A stretch of 64,000 nt of DNA from Pseudoalteromonas sp. T1lg75 (GTDB taxonomy: Bacteria > Pseudomonadota > Gammaproteobacteria > Enterobacterales > Alteromonadaceae), in the NCBI RefSeq assembly GCF_002964705.1, contig NZ_PQCD01000022.1, forward strand, positions 1-64,000. The letters run 5' to 3'. Position 1 is the first letter of the stretch. Each line of letters opens with the position of its first letter. Under the pieces are notes generated by a model, which saw only the letters and a list, made by a program, of their open reading frames with translations, was not told where the DNA came from and ran no database searches. Position numbers and translations under genes: made by a program. This document shows, one piece after another, positions 56,413 to 64,000 of this stretch.

Positions 56413-56463
56413 GATACTATAACATTATAAAATAACGCAACACAATAATGTTATAGTATAACT
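56413..56463 (-). promoter_or_regulatory. two Zur-like boxes upstream of the TonB receptor
   Basis: GTTATAGTATAAC (56450-56462) is a perfect 13-bp palindrome matching the Zur consensus core TGTTATANTATAACA. A second copy in inverse orientation, ATACTATAACATTAT at 56414-56428, is perfectly complementary to 56446-56460. The centres are 39 bp apart. The first box ends 28 bp before the receptor start, so zinc-loaded Zur would block transcription. The divergent YaeQ-like gene starts 73 bp away and might also be affected. Confidence 0.78.
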
Positions 56464-56535
56464 TAATTAAAAAATGATTTAGCGAGATTACACTATAATT
56501 AATGCTATTGAATAGCCAGCGTAAGCAGCTTCACC

Positions 56536-57060
56536 ATGAGCGACAGAGGACGGGTATTTAAAGCACATTTTGCGATTGTCGATAATGTCCATCATTGCCA
56601 GCTTAACGAGCACTTTACTACCGCCCGCAGAGATGAAGAGCTGCTTGATCACTTCATCCTGCGTTTAATCGGTTTTTGCTTGTTCGCCTATCGTCATGAT
56701 TTGGTGTTGTGCGAGAGCAAACAAAAGCCGCAAATAGACATTGTCGCCTATGATCTCCATGACGATTATGAACTGGTGATTGAAGTTTTTAATGACAATT
56801 GCGATGAATTAACCAAAATTTATAACCGTGCGCAAACCCTGTACGTGATCACCACTATTCCCATTTCAAATGAACTCAATGCCTGGCAAGTAAGCCACGG
56901 CAGTGCGGAGATTATTGCTTTGGAGCTGGGTTTTGTGAGTGCGCTTGAAGCGGTACTAGCGCGATCTTTGCATTGGGACGTGTGTGTCGAGCGTGATCAG
57001 CTGAGCATCACCACATCGGACTGCTATGTGAGCTCACAAGTGTTGATCAGCTGGCCTTAG
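56536..57060 (+). CDS. YaeQ-like protein (divergent)
   Basis: The 174-residue soluble protein lines up with YaeQ from its start (VFKAHFAIVDNVHHCQLNEH, TTARRDEELLDHFILRLIGF) to its end. YaeQ proteins adopt a PD-(D/E)xK nuclease-like fold of unknown role. The matching acidic positions here are QIDIVAYD and ELVIEVF. A lysine in the expected place (DELTKIYNRAQ) is present, but whether it is catalytic is not known. The match is distant and from memory. The gene is divergent from the zinc receptor and convergent with yfaE. Confidence 0.6.
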   Translation: MSDRGRVFKAHFAIVDNVHHCQLNEHFTTARRDEELLDHFILRLIGFCLFAYRHDLVLCESKQKPQIDIVAYDLHDDYELVIEVFNDNCDELTKIYNRAQTLYVITTIPISNELNAWQVSHGSAEIIALELGFVSALEAVLARSLHWDVCVERDQLSITTSDCYVSSQVLISWP

Positions 57061-57087
57061 CTGTGCTTAACAGGTGCTTTCTTTGAG

Positions 57088-57357
57088 TCAGTCGTCGCTG
57101 GCAATCACGACATCGCCATCTGGGATACTGCAACACAGGAGGATTTCGCCGTCGCGAACAAAGGCCAATGGCTCGTGACTATATTGCACTGCGCCTTGCT
57201 TTAAGGTTGCCCGACAGGCACCACAAAAGCCCTCGCGGCATTGATAGGCAGGGGTTTCACCTTGGCGCTCCAAGCTGTGCAAGATAGACGGGCTATCGGG
57301 GCTATGGCTGAGCGTTTTGCCGTTAAAGGTAATGTTAGAGGCGATTGTTTTGCACAC
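57088..57357 (-). CDS. yfaE: 2Fe-2S ferredoxin YfaE, NrdB cofactor maintenance
   Basis: The 89-residue plant-type ferredoxin has CREGFCGACRATL (three cluster cysteines, about residues 39-47) and a fourth in ILLCCSIP. In E. coli YfaE reduces the di-iron centre of NrdB so the tyrosyl radical can be rebuilt. The start is GTG 57357, without a strong ribosome-binding site. It follows nrdB after 48 bp that contain a 7-bp hairpin, matching the E. coli order nrdA-nrdB-yfaE. Confidence 0.92.
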   Translation of the reverse strand: MCKTIASNITFNGKTLSHSPDSPSILHSLERQGETPAYQCREGFCGACRATLKQGAVQYSHEPLAFVRDGEILLCCSIPDGDVVIASDD

Positions 57358-57379
57358 GAGTTTATAGATATGAGGAAAA

Positions 57380-57398
57380 TGGGCTCGTAATGAGCCCA
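57380..57398 (-). other. intercistronic hairpin between nrdB and yfaE
   Basis: TGGGCTC pairs with GAGCCCA across a five-base loop. On the minus strand only TTTT follows, so it probably stabilises the nrdAB message or partly lowers yfaE expression rather than fully stopping transcription. Confidence 0.55.
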
Positions 57399-57405
57399 GA
57401 TGTGT

Positions 57406-58536
57406 TTACAGGTCAAAATCGCCAAAGTCGTTGGCATCAACCTCGGAATCAATTTGACCGACCAGGTAAGAGCTGATCTCGGCCTCCTGGGGTGCGACCT
57501 GAACGTTATCAGACACCAACCACGAGTTGATCCACGGAATAGGGTTACTCTGAGTGGCAAACTTTGCCGGTAAGCCCACCGCGCTCATGCGCACATTGGT
57601 GATGTATTCCACATATTGGCAAAGAATGTCTTTGTTAAGACCTATCATTGAGCCATCCTTAAACAGGTATTCGGCCCACTCTTTTTCTTGTTCAGCGGCG
57701 TCAACAAACATTTGAATGGCTTGCTCACGACACTCGGCAGCGACTTCAGCCATTTGCGGATCGTCCTTGCCTTCTTGCATGATATTAAGAATATGCTGTG
57801 TGCCGGACAGGTGCAGAGCTTCGTCACGGGCGATCAGCTTGATGATCTTCGCATTGCCTTCCATCAACTCGCGCTCGGCAAAGGCAAAGGAGCATGCAAA
57901 TGACACATAAAAGCGGATAGCTTCAAGGATATTCACCGACATCATGGCCAGGTACAAACGCTTTTTAAGCTCGTACAAGGACACATCAACGACTTCACCA
58001 TTAACCGTGTGATGGCCTTCGCCGTACAGGTTATAAAGTGAGGTTAGGTGGATCAGGTCGTCATAATAACGAGTTACTTCTTCGGCGCGCTCATTGATTT
58101 TATCATTGGTCACTATGTCGTCGAAAATTACTTCCGGAGACTGGGTGACGTTGCGAATAATGTGGGTGTATGAGCGGCTGTGGATCGTTTCACTAAAAGC
58201 CCAGGTTTCAATCCAGGTTTCAAGCTCAGGTAGAGAAACGATGGGCAGCAGGGCCACATTCGGTGAGCGGCCTTGGACGCTGTCGAGCAGGGTCTGATAC
58301 TTCAGGTTGCTTAAGAAGATATGACGCTCATGCTCGGGCAGAGACTGAAAGTCAACGCGGTCTTTGCTGACATCTACTTCTTCTGGACGCCAAAAGAAAG
58401 ACAGTTGTTTTTCGATCAGCTTTTCGAAAATAGGGTACTTTTGCTGGTCATAGCGCGATACGTTCACCGTTTGTCCAAAGAACATAGGTTCTTTCAATTG
58501 GTCATTACGATTACGGCTAAAGGTGGAGTATGACAT
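57406..58536 (-). CDS. nrdB: class Ia ribonucleotide reductase, beta subunit
   Basis: The 376-residue subunit is one residue longer than E. coli NrdB and holds the di-iron tyrosyl-radical cofactor. Iron ligands are in [12 protein letters not shown] (Asp84 equivalent), [12 protein letters not shown] (Glu115, His118 and the radical Tyr122) and [14 protein letters not shown] (Glu238 and His241 region). The C-terminal NDFGDFDL tail matches the peptide that docks on NrdA. It lies 67 bp after nrdA and is co-transcribed with it. Confidence 0.97.
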   Translation of the reverse strand: MSYSTFSRNRNDQLKEPMFFGQTVNVSRYDQQKYPIFEKLIEKQLSFFWRPEEVDVSKDRVDFQSLPEHERHIFLSNLKYQTLLDSVQGRSPNVALLPIVSLPELETWIETWAFSETIHSRSYTHIIRNVTQSPEVIFDDIVTNDKINERAEEVTRYYDDLIHLTSLYNLYGEGHHTVNGEVVDVSLYELKKRLYLAMMSVNILEAIRFYVSFACSFAFAERELMEGNAKIIKLIARDEALHLSGTQHILNIMQEGKDDPQMAEVAAECREQAIQMFVDAAEQEKEWAEYLFKDGSMIGLNKDILCQYVEYITNVRMSAVGLPAKFATQSNPIPWINSWLVSDNVQVAPQEAEISSYLVGQIDSEVDANDFGDFDL

Positions 58537-58603
58537 ATTCGTGGGGTCTCAAATCAGGGTCGAACAACAAAGCGAAGCGGCTAAAAAGCCGCTCGCTTAA
58601 TTA

Positions 58604-60886
58604 TTATATCTTACAAGCGCCGCCTTCACAGCCATCATCGGCCTGTGGCTTAAACTCATCTTGGGCGTCTGCTGCGCCATCACGGGTATTGTGATAGTAC
58701 AGGGTCTTCACACCCAATTTGTAAGCGGTGAGTAGATCTTTGAGCAAGAGCTTCATCGGCACCTTGCCGCCATCGAACTTGTTCGGATCATAATTGGTGT
58801 TGGCCGAAATAGTCTGGTCAACGAATTTTTGCATAATGCCCACTAGTTGTAGGTAGCCATCGTTCGATGGAATGTCCCACAGCAACTCGTATTGATCTTT
58901 TAGACGCTCATACTCTGGCACAACTTGCTTAAGGATACCGTCTTTAGACGCCTTAACGCTGATATGACCGCGCGGAGGCTCAATTCCGTTAGTCGCGTTG
59001 GAAATTTGCGACGAGGTTTCCGATGGCATCAGCGCCGACAGAGTCGAGTTACGCATGCCATAGGCTTGGATGCTTTCGCGCAGGCCATCCCAATCCAGGT
59101 GCAGTGGCTCATCACAGACGCTATCGAGATCCTTCTTATAGGTATCGATAGGCATAATGCCCTGTGAATAGGTGGTTTCGTTAAATTTAGGACACGCGCC
59201 TTTTTCTTTAGCCAGCTCGTTTGATGCTTTCATCAGATAATACTGAATCGCTTCAAAGGTTTTATGTGTTAGGCCATTGGCGCTGCCATCCGAATAACGC
59301 TTACCATTTTTAGCCAGGTAATAAGCGAAGTTAATTACGCCTACACCCAGGGTACGACGACCCATGGTGGAATTGTATGCGGCCGGCACAGGGTACTCTT
59401 GGTAATCCAACAGGTTATCAAGGGCACGTACCGCCAGCTCGGCAAGCTCTTCCAGCTCATCCAGTGACTCAATGGCACCTAAGTTGAAGGCTGACAAGGT
59501 ACACAGGGCGATTTCACCGCTGTCGTCGTTCACATCGTTCAGTGGCTTAGTTGGCAAGGCGATCTCTAGGCACAGGTTAGACTGGCGAATAGGTGCAACC
59601 TTGGCATCAAATGGGCTATGGGTATTACAGTGGTCAACGTTTTGCAGGTAAATACGACCCGTGCTGGCACGCTCTTGCAAGAACATAGAGAACAATTCAA
59701 CGGCCTTAATGCGCTTCTTACGAATTGACTCGTCCTGCTCGTATTTCACATAAAGCTGCTCGAACAAGTCTTGGTCTTCGAAGAAAGCATCGTAAAGACC
59801 AGGCACATCCGATGGGCTGAATAAGGTAATGAAACCGTCTTTGATCAAGCGGGTATACATCAGCTTGTTAAATTGCACACCGTAATCCAGGTGGCGAACA
59901 CGGTTGTCTTCAACACCACGGTTATTCTTAAGAACCAGCAGGTTTTCAACCTCTAGGTGCCATAGCGGATAGAACAGGGTAGCGGCACCACCACGTACGC
60001 CGCCTTGCGAACAGCTTTTAACCGCGGTTTGGAAGTGCTTATAAAAAGGCACACAACCTGTGTGATACGCTTCACCGTTACGAATTGGGCTACCTAGGGC
60101 GCGAATGCGACCGGCGTTGATACCGATGCCTGCGCGTTGAGAGACGTATTTTACAATCGCCGATGACGTAGCGTTGATAGAGTCTAGACTATCGGCACAC
60201 TCGATCAGTACACACGAGCTAAATTGACGCGTAGGTGTACGAACACCCGACATAATAGGTGTGGGTAGCGAGATCTTAAATTGAGAAACCGCATCGTAAA
60301 AACGCTTCACATAATCAAGACGCGTTTCTTTTGGGTAATCCGAGAATAGGCTGGCCGCAACCAACATATATAGGAACTGGGCGCTCTCATAAATATCGCC
60401 GGTAACGCGGTTTTGTACCAGATACTTACCTTCTAGCTGCTTAACGGCGGCATAGCTGAAGTTTAAATCGCGGCTATGGTCAATAAACTGATCCATTTGC
60501 TCAAATTCAGACTGAGTGTAGTCGGTAACTAAATGCTGGTCGTAACGCTTATCTTCAACGAGCTTAACAACATGATCATACAGTTTAGGTGGCTCAAAAC
60601 GGCCATAGGCTTTTTTACGCAGGTGGAAAATAGCCAGACGCGCTGCCAAATACTGATAGTCAGGCGTATCTTTTGAGATCAAGTCCGCGGCCGATTTGAT
60701 AATCGTTTCGTGAATATCTTCGGTGCGAATGCCGTCATAGAATTGAATATGGGACTTAAGTTCTACCTGAGATACAGATACATTATTGAGCCCTTCTGCG
60801 GCCCAAGTAATGACACGATGAATTTTATCTAAATCCAACGCTTCCTTACGTCCATCGCGTTTGCTAACAGATAACTGTTGAGTCAT
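58604..60886 (-). CDS. nrdA: class Ia ribonucleotide reductase, alpha subunit
   Basis: The 760-residue catalytic subunit reduces NDPs to dNDPs. It has an N-terminal ATP-cone (LSVSKRDGRKEALDLDKIHRV, overall activity site). The redox-active cysteines are in FSSCVLIECADSL (Cys225) and ALCTLSAFNLGA (Cys462), with the thiyl-radical Cys in SNLCLEIALPTKP. The Tyr pair is in TLYYHNTRDG, and the C-terminal shuttle cysteines are in GCEGGACKI. All are conserved. The 505-bp upstream region has three NrdR-like boxes and a DnaA box. Confidence 0.98.
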   Translation of the reverse strand: MTQQLSVSKRDGRKEALDLDKIHRVITWAAEGLNNVSVSQVELKSHIQFYDGIRTEDIHETIIKSAADLISKDTPDYQYLAARLAIFHLRKKAYGRFEPPKLYDHVVKLVEDKRYDQHLVTDYTQSEFEQMDQFIDHSRDLNFSYAAVKQLEGKYLVQNRVTGDIYESAQFLYMLVAASLFSDYPKETRLDYVKRFYDAVSQFKISLPTPIMSGVRTPTRQFSSCVLIECADSLDSINATSSAIVKYVSQRAGIGINAGRIRALGSPIRNGEAYHTGCVPFYKHFQTAVKSCSQGGVRGGAATLFYPLWHLEVENLLVLKNNRGVEDNRVRHLDYGVQFNKLMYTRLIKDGFITLFSPSDVPGLYDAFFEDQDLFEQLYVKYEQDESIRKKRIKAVELFSMFLQERASTGRIYLQNVDHCNTHSPFDAKVAPIRQSNLCLEIALPTKPLNDVNDDSGEIALCTLSAFNLGAIESLDELEELAELAVRALDNLLDYQEYPVPAAYNSTMGRRTLGVGVINFAYYLAKNGKRYSDGSANGLTHKTFEAIQYYLMKASNELAKEKGACPKFNETTYSQGIMPIDTYKKDLDSVCDEPLHLDWDGLRESIQAYGMRNSTLSALMPSETSSQISNATNGIEPPRGHISVKASKDGILKQVVPEYERLKDQYELLWDIPSNDGYLQLVGIMQKFVDQTISANTNYDPNKFDGGKVPMKLLLKDLLTAYKLGVKTLYYHNTRDGAADAQDEFKPQADDGCEGGACKI

Positions 60887-61044
60887 AGTTATTGCCCGTA
60901 ATTATAATTAATTGTATTAGCGCACAGCTGCTAAAGATGTCTTTAATCAGCTACAGCAGGCGATGTATTTACTACGTCTAAGCATGCCTTTGCTTTGCGC
61001 CATCGCCCACGGCCACCAAGCATTTATAGCTGTGTAAGTTTTAA

Positions 61045-61060
61045 ACACTAGATATGGTGT
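61045..61060 (-). promoter_or_regulatory. NrdR-like box 3 (proximal to nrdA)
   Basis: ACACTAGATATGGTGT fits the NrdR consensus acaCwAtATaTwGtgt except near the centre. It lies about 160 bp before the nrdA start and stands alone. Confidence 0.65.
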
Positions 61061-61129
61061 TTTCATCTCTGTGATTCACAAGATAGTGGGGTCTGCGTGT
61101 ATTTGCAAGAGGCGCAAACTGTGACAATC

Positions 61130-61138
61130 TGTGGATAA
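61130..61138 (-). promoter_or_regulatory. DnaA box
   Basis: TGTGGATAA, the exact complement of TTATCCACA. E. coli nrdAB is also controlled by DnaA, so this site probably ties dNTP supply to replication initiation. Confidence 0.65.
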
Positions 61139-61300
61139 GTTGCCGCAGTTAGTAACCGTTAACCTTCAAACATTTTTAATGCTGTCGGTCGGCGAAAATC
61201 AACGTCAAAAAACACAAATTTAATGATTTTTTTCTAGTCTAACCGACTGGGTTTTTTATCATCAAGTCGACCATCTTTTCATCACGCGATTAGCAAAATT

Positions 61301-61347
61301 GCACTATATCTGGTGTTTAAAAAATAACAAACCACCAGATATAGTGT
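61301..61347 (-). promoter_or_regulatory. paired NrdR boxes overlapping the likely nrd promoter
   Basis: GCACTATATCTGGTGT and CCACCAGATATAGTGT form an inverted pair separated by 15 bp. A -10-like TATAGT lies within the first box. NrdR binding with dATP/ATP would block RNA polymerase. Confidence 0.82.
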
Positions 61348-61391
61348 ATGCGCTCATTTGAAAAACACAAACCGGATTGGCTACGCTTTGT

Positions 61392-62102
61392 TTACGCCAG
61401 CTTTTCAAAGTGCAAAAGGTAGTTAACGTCCAAGTCCTGGCCCAGGGTGTATTGCTTGCTCAGCGGGTTGTAACTGAGTCCTGCGCTGTGACGCACTTTC
61501 AATCCGGCTTGCTCGGCCCACTGGATAAGTTGTGATGGACGGATGAATTTCTTATGGTCGTGTGTCCCCTCAGGTACCAGCTTAAGCAACTTCTCGGCGC
61601 CAACAATGGCGAACAAATAGGCCTTGGCCGTTTTATTTAAGGTAGAGAAGTAAACCTGGGCACCGGGTTTTGCCAGAGCGGCGGCACTGGCGATCACCGA
61701 TTGCGGATCCGGCACATGCTCAAGCATTTCCATACAGGTCACCACATCGAAGCGCTCGGCATGCTCGACGGCATATTGCTCGGCGGTAATTTGTTGGTAG
61801 TCGACTTTAACGCCCGACTCGAGACTATGAAGCTTGGCGACATTAAGAGGCTCGCGACCCATATCGATACCCGTGACCTTAGCGCCAAGCTTGGCCATGC
61901 TTTCCGCTAAAATGCCACCGCCACAGCCTATATCCAAGGTTTCTTTATCGGCTAAGCCATTGGCATGTTGGGCGATAAAGTCCAGGCGCAGGGGGTTGAT
62001 TTCGTGTAAAGGCTTAAACTCACCGTCGAGATCCCACCAGCGCTGTGCGATGGCTTCAAATTTGGCAATTTCATCCGTATCTACATTTTGATGTTCGGTC
62101 AT
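61392..62102 (-). CDS. ubiG: ubiquinone biosynthesis O-methyltransferase UbiG
   Basis: The 236-residue SAM-dependent enzyme carries out both O-methylation steps of ubiquinone synthesis. ATG 62102 is chosen for its GAGGAAG site and because the protein then begins [24 protein letters not shown], like E. coli UbiG (broken here after 20: [20 protein letters not shown] follows). A longer upstream frame of 51 codons lacks family similarity. Motif [20 protein letters not shown], is at about residue 65-83. [10 protein letters not shown] follows. It is divergent from gyrA, as in E. coli, with 192 bp between the starts. Confidence 0.95.
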   Translation of the reverse strand: MTEHQNVDTDEIAKFEAIAQRWWDLDGEFKPLHEINPLRLDFIAQHANGLADKETLDIGCGGGILAESMAKLGAKVTGIDMGREPLNVAKLHSLESGVKVDYQQITAEQYAVEHAERFDVVTCMEMLEHVPDPQSVIASAAALAKPGAQVYFSTLNKTAKAYLFAIVGAEKLLKLVPEGTHDHKKFIRPSQLIQWAEQAGLKVRHSAGLSYNPLSKQYTLGQDLDVNYLLHFEKLA

Positions 62103-62294
62103 AAAAAACTTCCTCGTTTGTCTGAGGCCATTATACGGGGGGATTTTGTGAAATCGCAAAGATTTAGCGCCTGTAAAAATAAAAATTATGTGATAGCATG
62201 GGCTGAGATAATAATGACAATGGGGCAGGTGATACGTTCGGCCAAGCCCGTGCAAATTACACCCTGTCGCAAATAAGAAGGAAAGTGGATATCA

Positions 62295-64000
62295 ATGACT
62301 GATCTCGCCAATGAAGTCCTTCCGGTTAATATTGAAGATGAGTTAAAAAATTCCTACCTGGATTACGCCATGAGTGTAATCGTAGGACGTGCGCTTCCCG
62401 ACGTTCGTGACGGCTTAAAGCCGGTACACCGTCGTGTATTGTTCGCCATGAATGAACTCCGCAATGACTGGAACAAACCGTATAAAAAGTCTGCCCGTGT
62501 AGTGGGCGACGTCATCGGTAAATACCACCCGCACGGCGACAGTGCCGTATACGACACCATAGTACGTATGGCGCAGCCGTTTTCACTGCGTTATATGCTG
62601 GTCGATGGCCAAGGTAACTTTGGTTCCGTGGATGGTGACTCGGCGGCGGCGATGCGTTACACCGAAGTACGCATGGCAAAACTTTCCCAAGAGTTATTAG
62701 CCGACTTAGAAAAAGAAACCGTTGATTACGTGCCTAACTATGATGGCACCGAGCAGATCCCGGATGTATTGCCGACTAAGGTTCCTAACCTGCTGGTCAA
62801 TGGTTCATCGGGTATCGCCGTAGGTATGGCGACCAATATTCCGCCACATAACCTCACCGAGGTGATCAACGGTTGTTTAGCGCTTATCAAAGAGCCGCAA
62901 ACCACCATTGATGAATTGATGGAATACATCCCAGGCCCGGATTTCCCGACCGCCGCTATTATCAATGGCAAGAAAGGCATCGAACAGGCCTATAAAACAG
63001 GCCGTGGCAAGATTTACATTCGCGCCCGCGCGGAAGTGGAAGTGGATGAGAAAACCGGTCGTGAGACCATTATCGTTCATGAAATTCCATATCAGGTGAA
63101 CAAGGCCCGCCTTATCGAGAAAATCGCCGAGCTGGTGAAAGATAAGAAAATAGAAGGCATCAGTGCACTGCGTGATGAGTCTGATAAAGACGGTATGCGC
63201 ATTGTTATTGAAATTAAACGCGGTGAAGTGGGTGAGGTGGTACTGAACAACCTGTACGCCCAAACTCAGATGCAAACCGTGTTTGGTATCAATATGGTGG
63301 CCCTAGACGGTAACCAGCCGAAGTGCTTTAACATCAAGGAAATGCTTGAAGCCTTTATCCTGCACCGCCGTGAAGTGGTAACCCGTCGTACCGTATTCGA
63401 TTTGCGTAAAGCCCGTGAGCGTGCTCATACCTTGGAAGGTTTGGCCATTGCCTTGGCTAATATCGACCCGATCATCGAACTTATTCGTAAGTCACCGACA
63501 CCGGCGGAAGCGAAGCAAGCCCTTGTTGCTCGCCCATGGGAGCTAGGTAACGTTAAAGCCATGCTGGAAAAAGCAGGTGATAACGCCGCGCGTCCAGATT
63601 GGCTGGCGGATGATTTAGGTATTCGCGACGGCCAGTACTATCTGTCAGAGCAGCAGGCTCAGGCCATCCTTGAGTTACGCCTACATAAGCTAACCGGTCT
63701 GGAGCATGAGAAGATCCTTGATGAGTATCAAGAGCTACTCGAGCTAATTGCAGAGCTGTTGCATATTCTTGGCTCGCCGGAGCGCTTGATGGAAGTGATC
63801 CGCGATGAATTGGTTACCATCAAGGAAACCTACGGCGATGAGCGCCGCACCGAAATCAGTGCCGCGGCCCACGATATCAGCCTAGAAGATTTGATCACCG
63901 AAGAAAACGTCGTTGTAACTCTGTCTCACGAAGGCTATGTGAAGTACCAGCCGCTGAGTGACTACGAGGCGCAGCGCCGTGGTGGTAAGGGTAAATCCGC
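62295..64000 (+). CDS. gyrA: DNA gyrase subunit A, 5' part (cut by window end)
   Basis: The first 568 codons are present. GyrA is the DNA-cleaving subunit of gyrase, introducing negative supercoils. The N-terminal winged-helix/tower region is complete, with [20 protein letters not shown] and the catalytic Tyr in AMRYTEVRM. The C-terminal GyrA-box propeller lies beyond the window. The quinolone-resistance region reads [20 protein letters not shown], with Ser83 and Asp87 unchanged, so no classic resistance mutation is present. ATG 62295 follows AAGGAAAG. The frame is open to the last base. Confidence 0.98.
   Translation, partial: MTDLANEVLPVNIEDELKNSYLDYAMSVIVGRALPDVRDGLKPVHRRVLFAMNELRNDWNKPYKKSARVVGDVIGKYHPHGDSAVYDTIVRMAQPFSLRYMLVDGQGNFGSVDGDSAAAMRYTEVRMAKLSQELLADLEKETVDYVPNYDGTEQIPDVLPTKVPNLLVNGSSGIAVGMATNIPPHNLTEVINGCLALIKEPQTTIDELMEYIPGPDFPTAAIINGKKGIEQAYKTGRGKIYIRARAEVEVDEKTGRETIIVHEIPYQVNKARLIEKIAELVKDKKIEGISALRDESDKDGMRIVIEIKRGEVGEVVLNNLYAQTQMQTVFGINMVALDGNQPKCFNIKEMLEAFILHRREVVTRRTVFDLRKARERAHTLEGLAIALANIDPIIELIRKSPTPAEAKQALVARPWELGNVKAMLEKAGDNAARPDWLADDLGIRDGQYYLSEQQAQAILELRLHKLTGLEHEKILDEYQELLELIAELLHILGSPERLMEVIRDELVTIKETYGDERRTEISAAAHDISLEDLITEENVVVTLSHEGYVKYQPLSDYEAQRRGGKGKS

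Larger units (their letters stand above)
60887..61391 (-). promoter_or_regulatory. nrd operon control region
   Basis: This non-coding 505 bp lies between nrdA and ubiG. It holds NrdR-type boxes ACACTAGATATGGTGT (61045-61060), GCACTATATCTGGTGT (61301-61316) and CCACCAGATATAGTGT (61332-61347). The last two are 31 bp centre to centre, as in known NrdR pairs. A perfect DnaA box, TGTGGATAA, is at 61130-61138. A promoter fits over the pair (minus strand TTGTTA, 16 bp, TATAGT). This would give a leader of about 400 nt. No small ORF or riboswitch was recognised in it. Confidence 0.75.

Noticed and set aside
62103..62255. Longer ubiG with 51 extra N-terminal residues
   Set aside because: The extension has no family similarity, crosses the ubiG/gyrA control region and bypasses a good Shine-Dalgarno at ATG 62102.
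62295..64000. Quinolone-resistance mutations in gyrA
   Set aside because: The residues at the 83 and 87 positions are the wild-type Ser and Asp.
1..64000. CRISPR array, prophage, toxin-antitoxin or defence system
   Set aside because: No regularly spaced short repeats, phage structural genes, nuclease/helicase defence sets or paired small toxin genes were seen on either strand.

Overview
The window is a stretch of gammaproteobacterial chromosome. Its gene content and order (glnS, tusDCBE next to a yccA-like gene, msrC-proQ-prc, a 1612-residue NAD-glutamate dehydrogenase, pyrD-zapC-rlmL-uup, nrdAB-yfaE, ubiG/gyrA) point to a free-living, probably marine member of the Alteromonadales, related to Shewanella, Alteromonas or Pseudoalteromonas. 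That placement is an inference from gene families; no ribosomal RNA is present. Most of the window is core housekeeping DNA. Accessory material is limited to the left end, a small MITE-like element and a decayed tRNA array.

Layout. 1-931: the 3' end of an IS3-type transposase, then two AT-rich genes for small membrane proteins, the first with an integron attC-like tail. 1098-8932: a lipoprotein with two cupredoxin-like halves, a TetR regulator, an AcrAB-type RND efflux operon with a recognisable AcrR-type operator, a DUF3083-like protein and a CBS-pair protein. 9023-14094: two VOC proteins flanking a 261-bp inverted-repeat element and glnS, then a chemoreceptor. 14193-14860: a tRNA-Val(GAC) array in which two intact genes alternate with tRNA fragments. 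14958-19716: DUF3080 lipoprotein and NorM-type MATE pump, riboflavin synthase, a CPXCG zinc-ribbon-like protein, a fructosamine kinase family protein and a small secreted protein. 20115-22728: a tandem pair of amidohydrolases, the second lacking one metal-binding histidine. 22784-24810: the TusDCBE sulfur relay and a BAX-inhibitor-1 family protein. 25034-25257: two tRNA-Ser(TGA) genes.

25458-33960: a small membrane protein, msrC, a small acidic protein, proQ, prc, an NhaC antiporter, a pepN gene broken by one frameshift, and a DUF2835 protein. 34203-41067: a four-gene cluster (DUF1302 outer-membrane protein, DUF1329 protein, YCF48-type propeller, MMPL/RND transporter) that looks like one envelope-spanning system. 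41266-53924: NAD-GDH, pyrD, zapC, rlmL, a glutaredoxin-like protein, uup and a DUF3466 protein with a C-terminal sorting signal. 54010-56385: a TonB-dependent receptor with His-rich segments behind Zur-like operators, probably a zinc receptor. 56536-62102: a YaeQ-like protein, then nrdA-nrdB-yfaE behind three NrdR-like boxes and a DnaA box, then ubiG. 62295 to the end: gyrA, cut by the window edge, with wild-type quinolone-determining residues.

No CRISPR array, prophage, toxin-antitoxin pair or complete insertion sequence was found. The points most worth a second look are the tRNA-Val array, the MITE-like element, the attC-like cassette tail, the frameshifted pepN, the zinc-receptor operator, the nrd control region and the DUF1302/DUF1329/YCF48/MMPL cluster.
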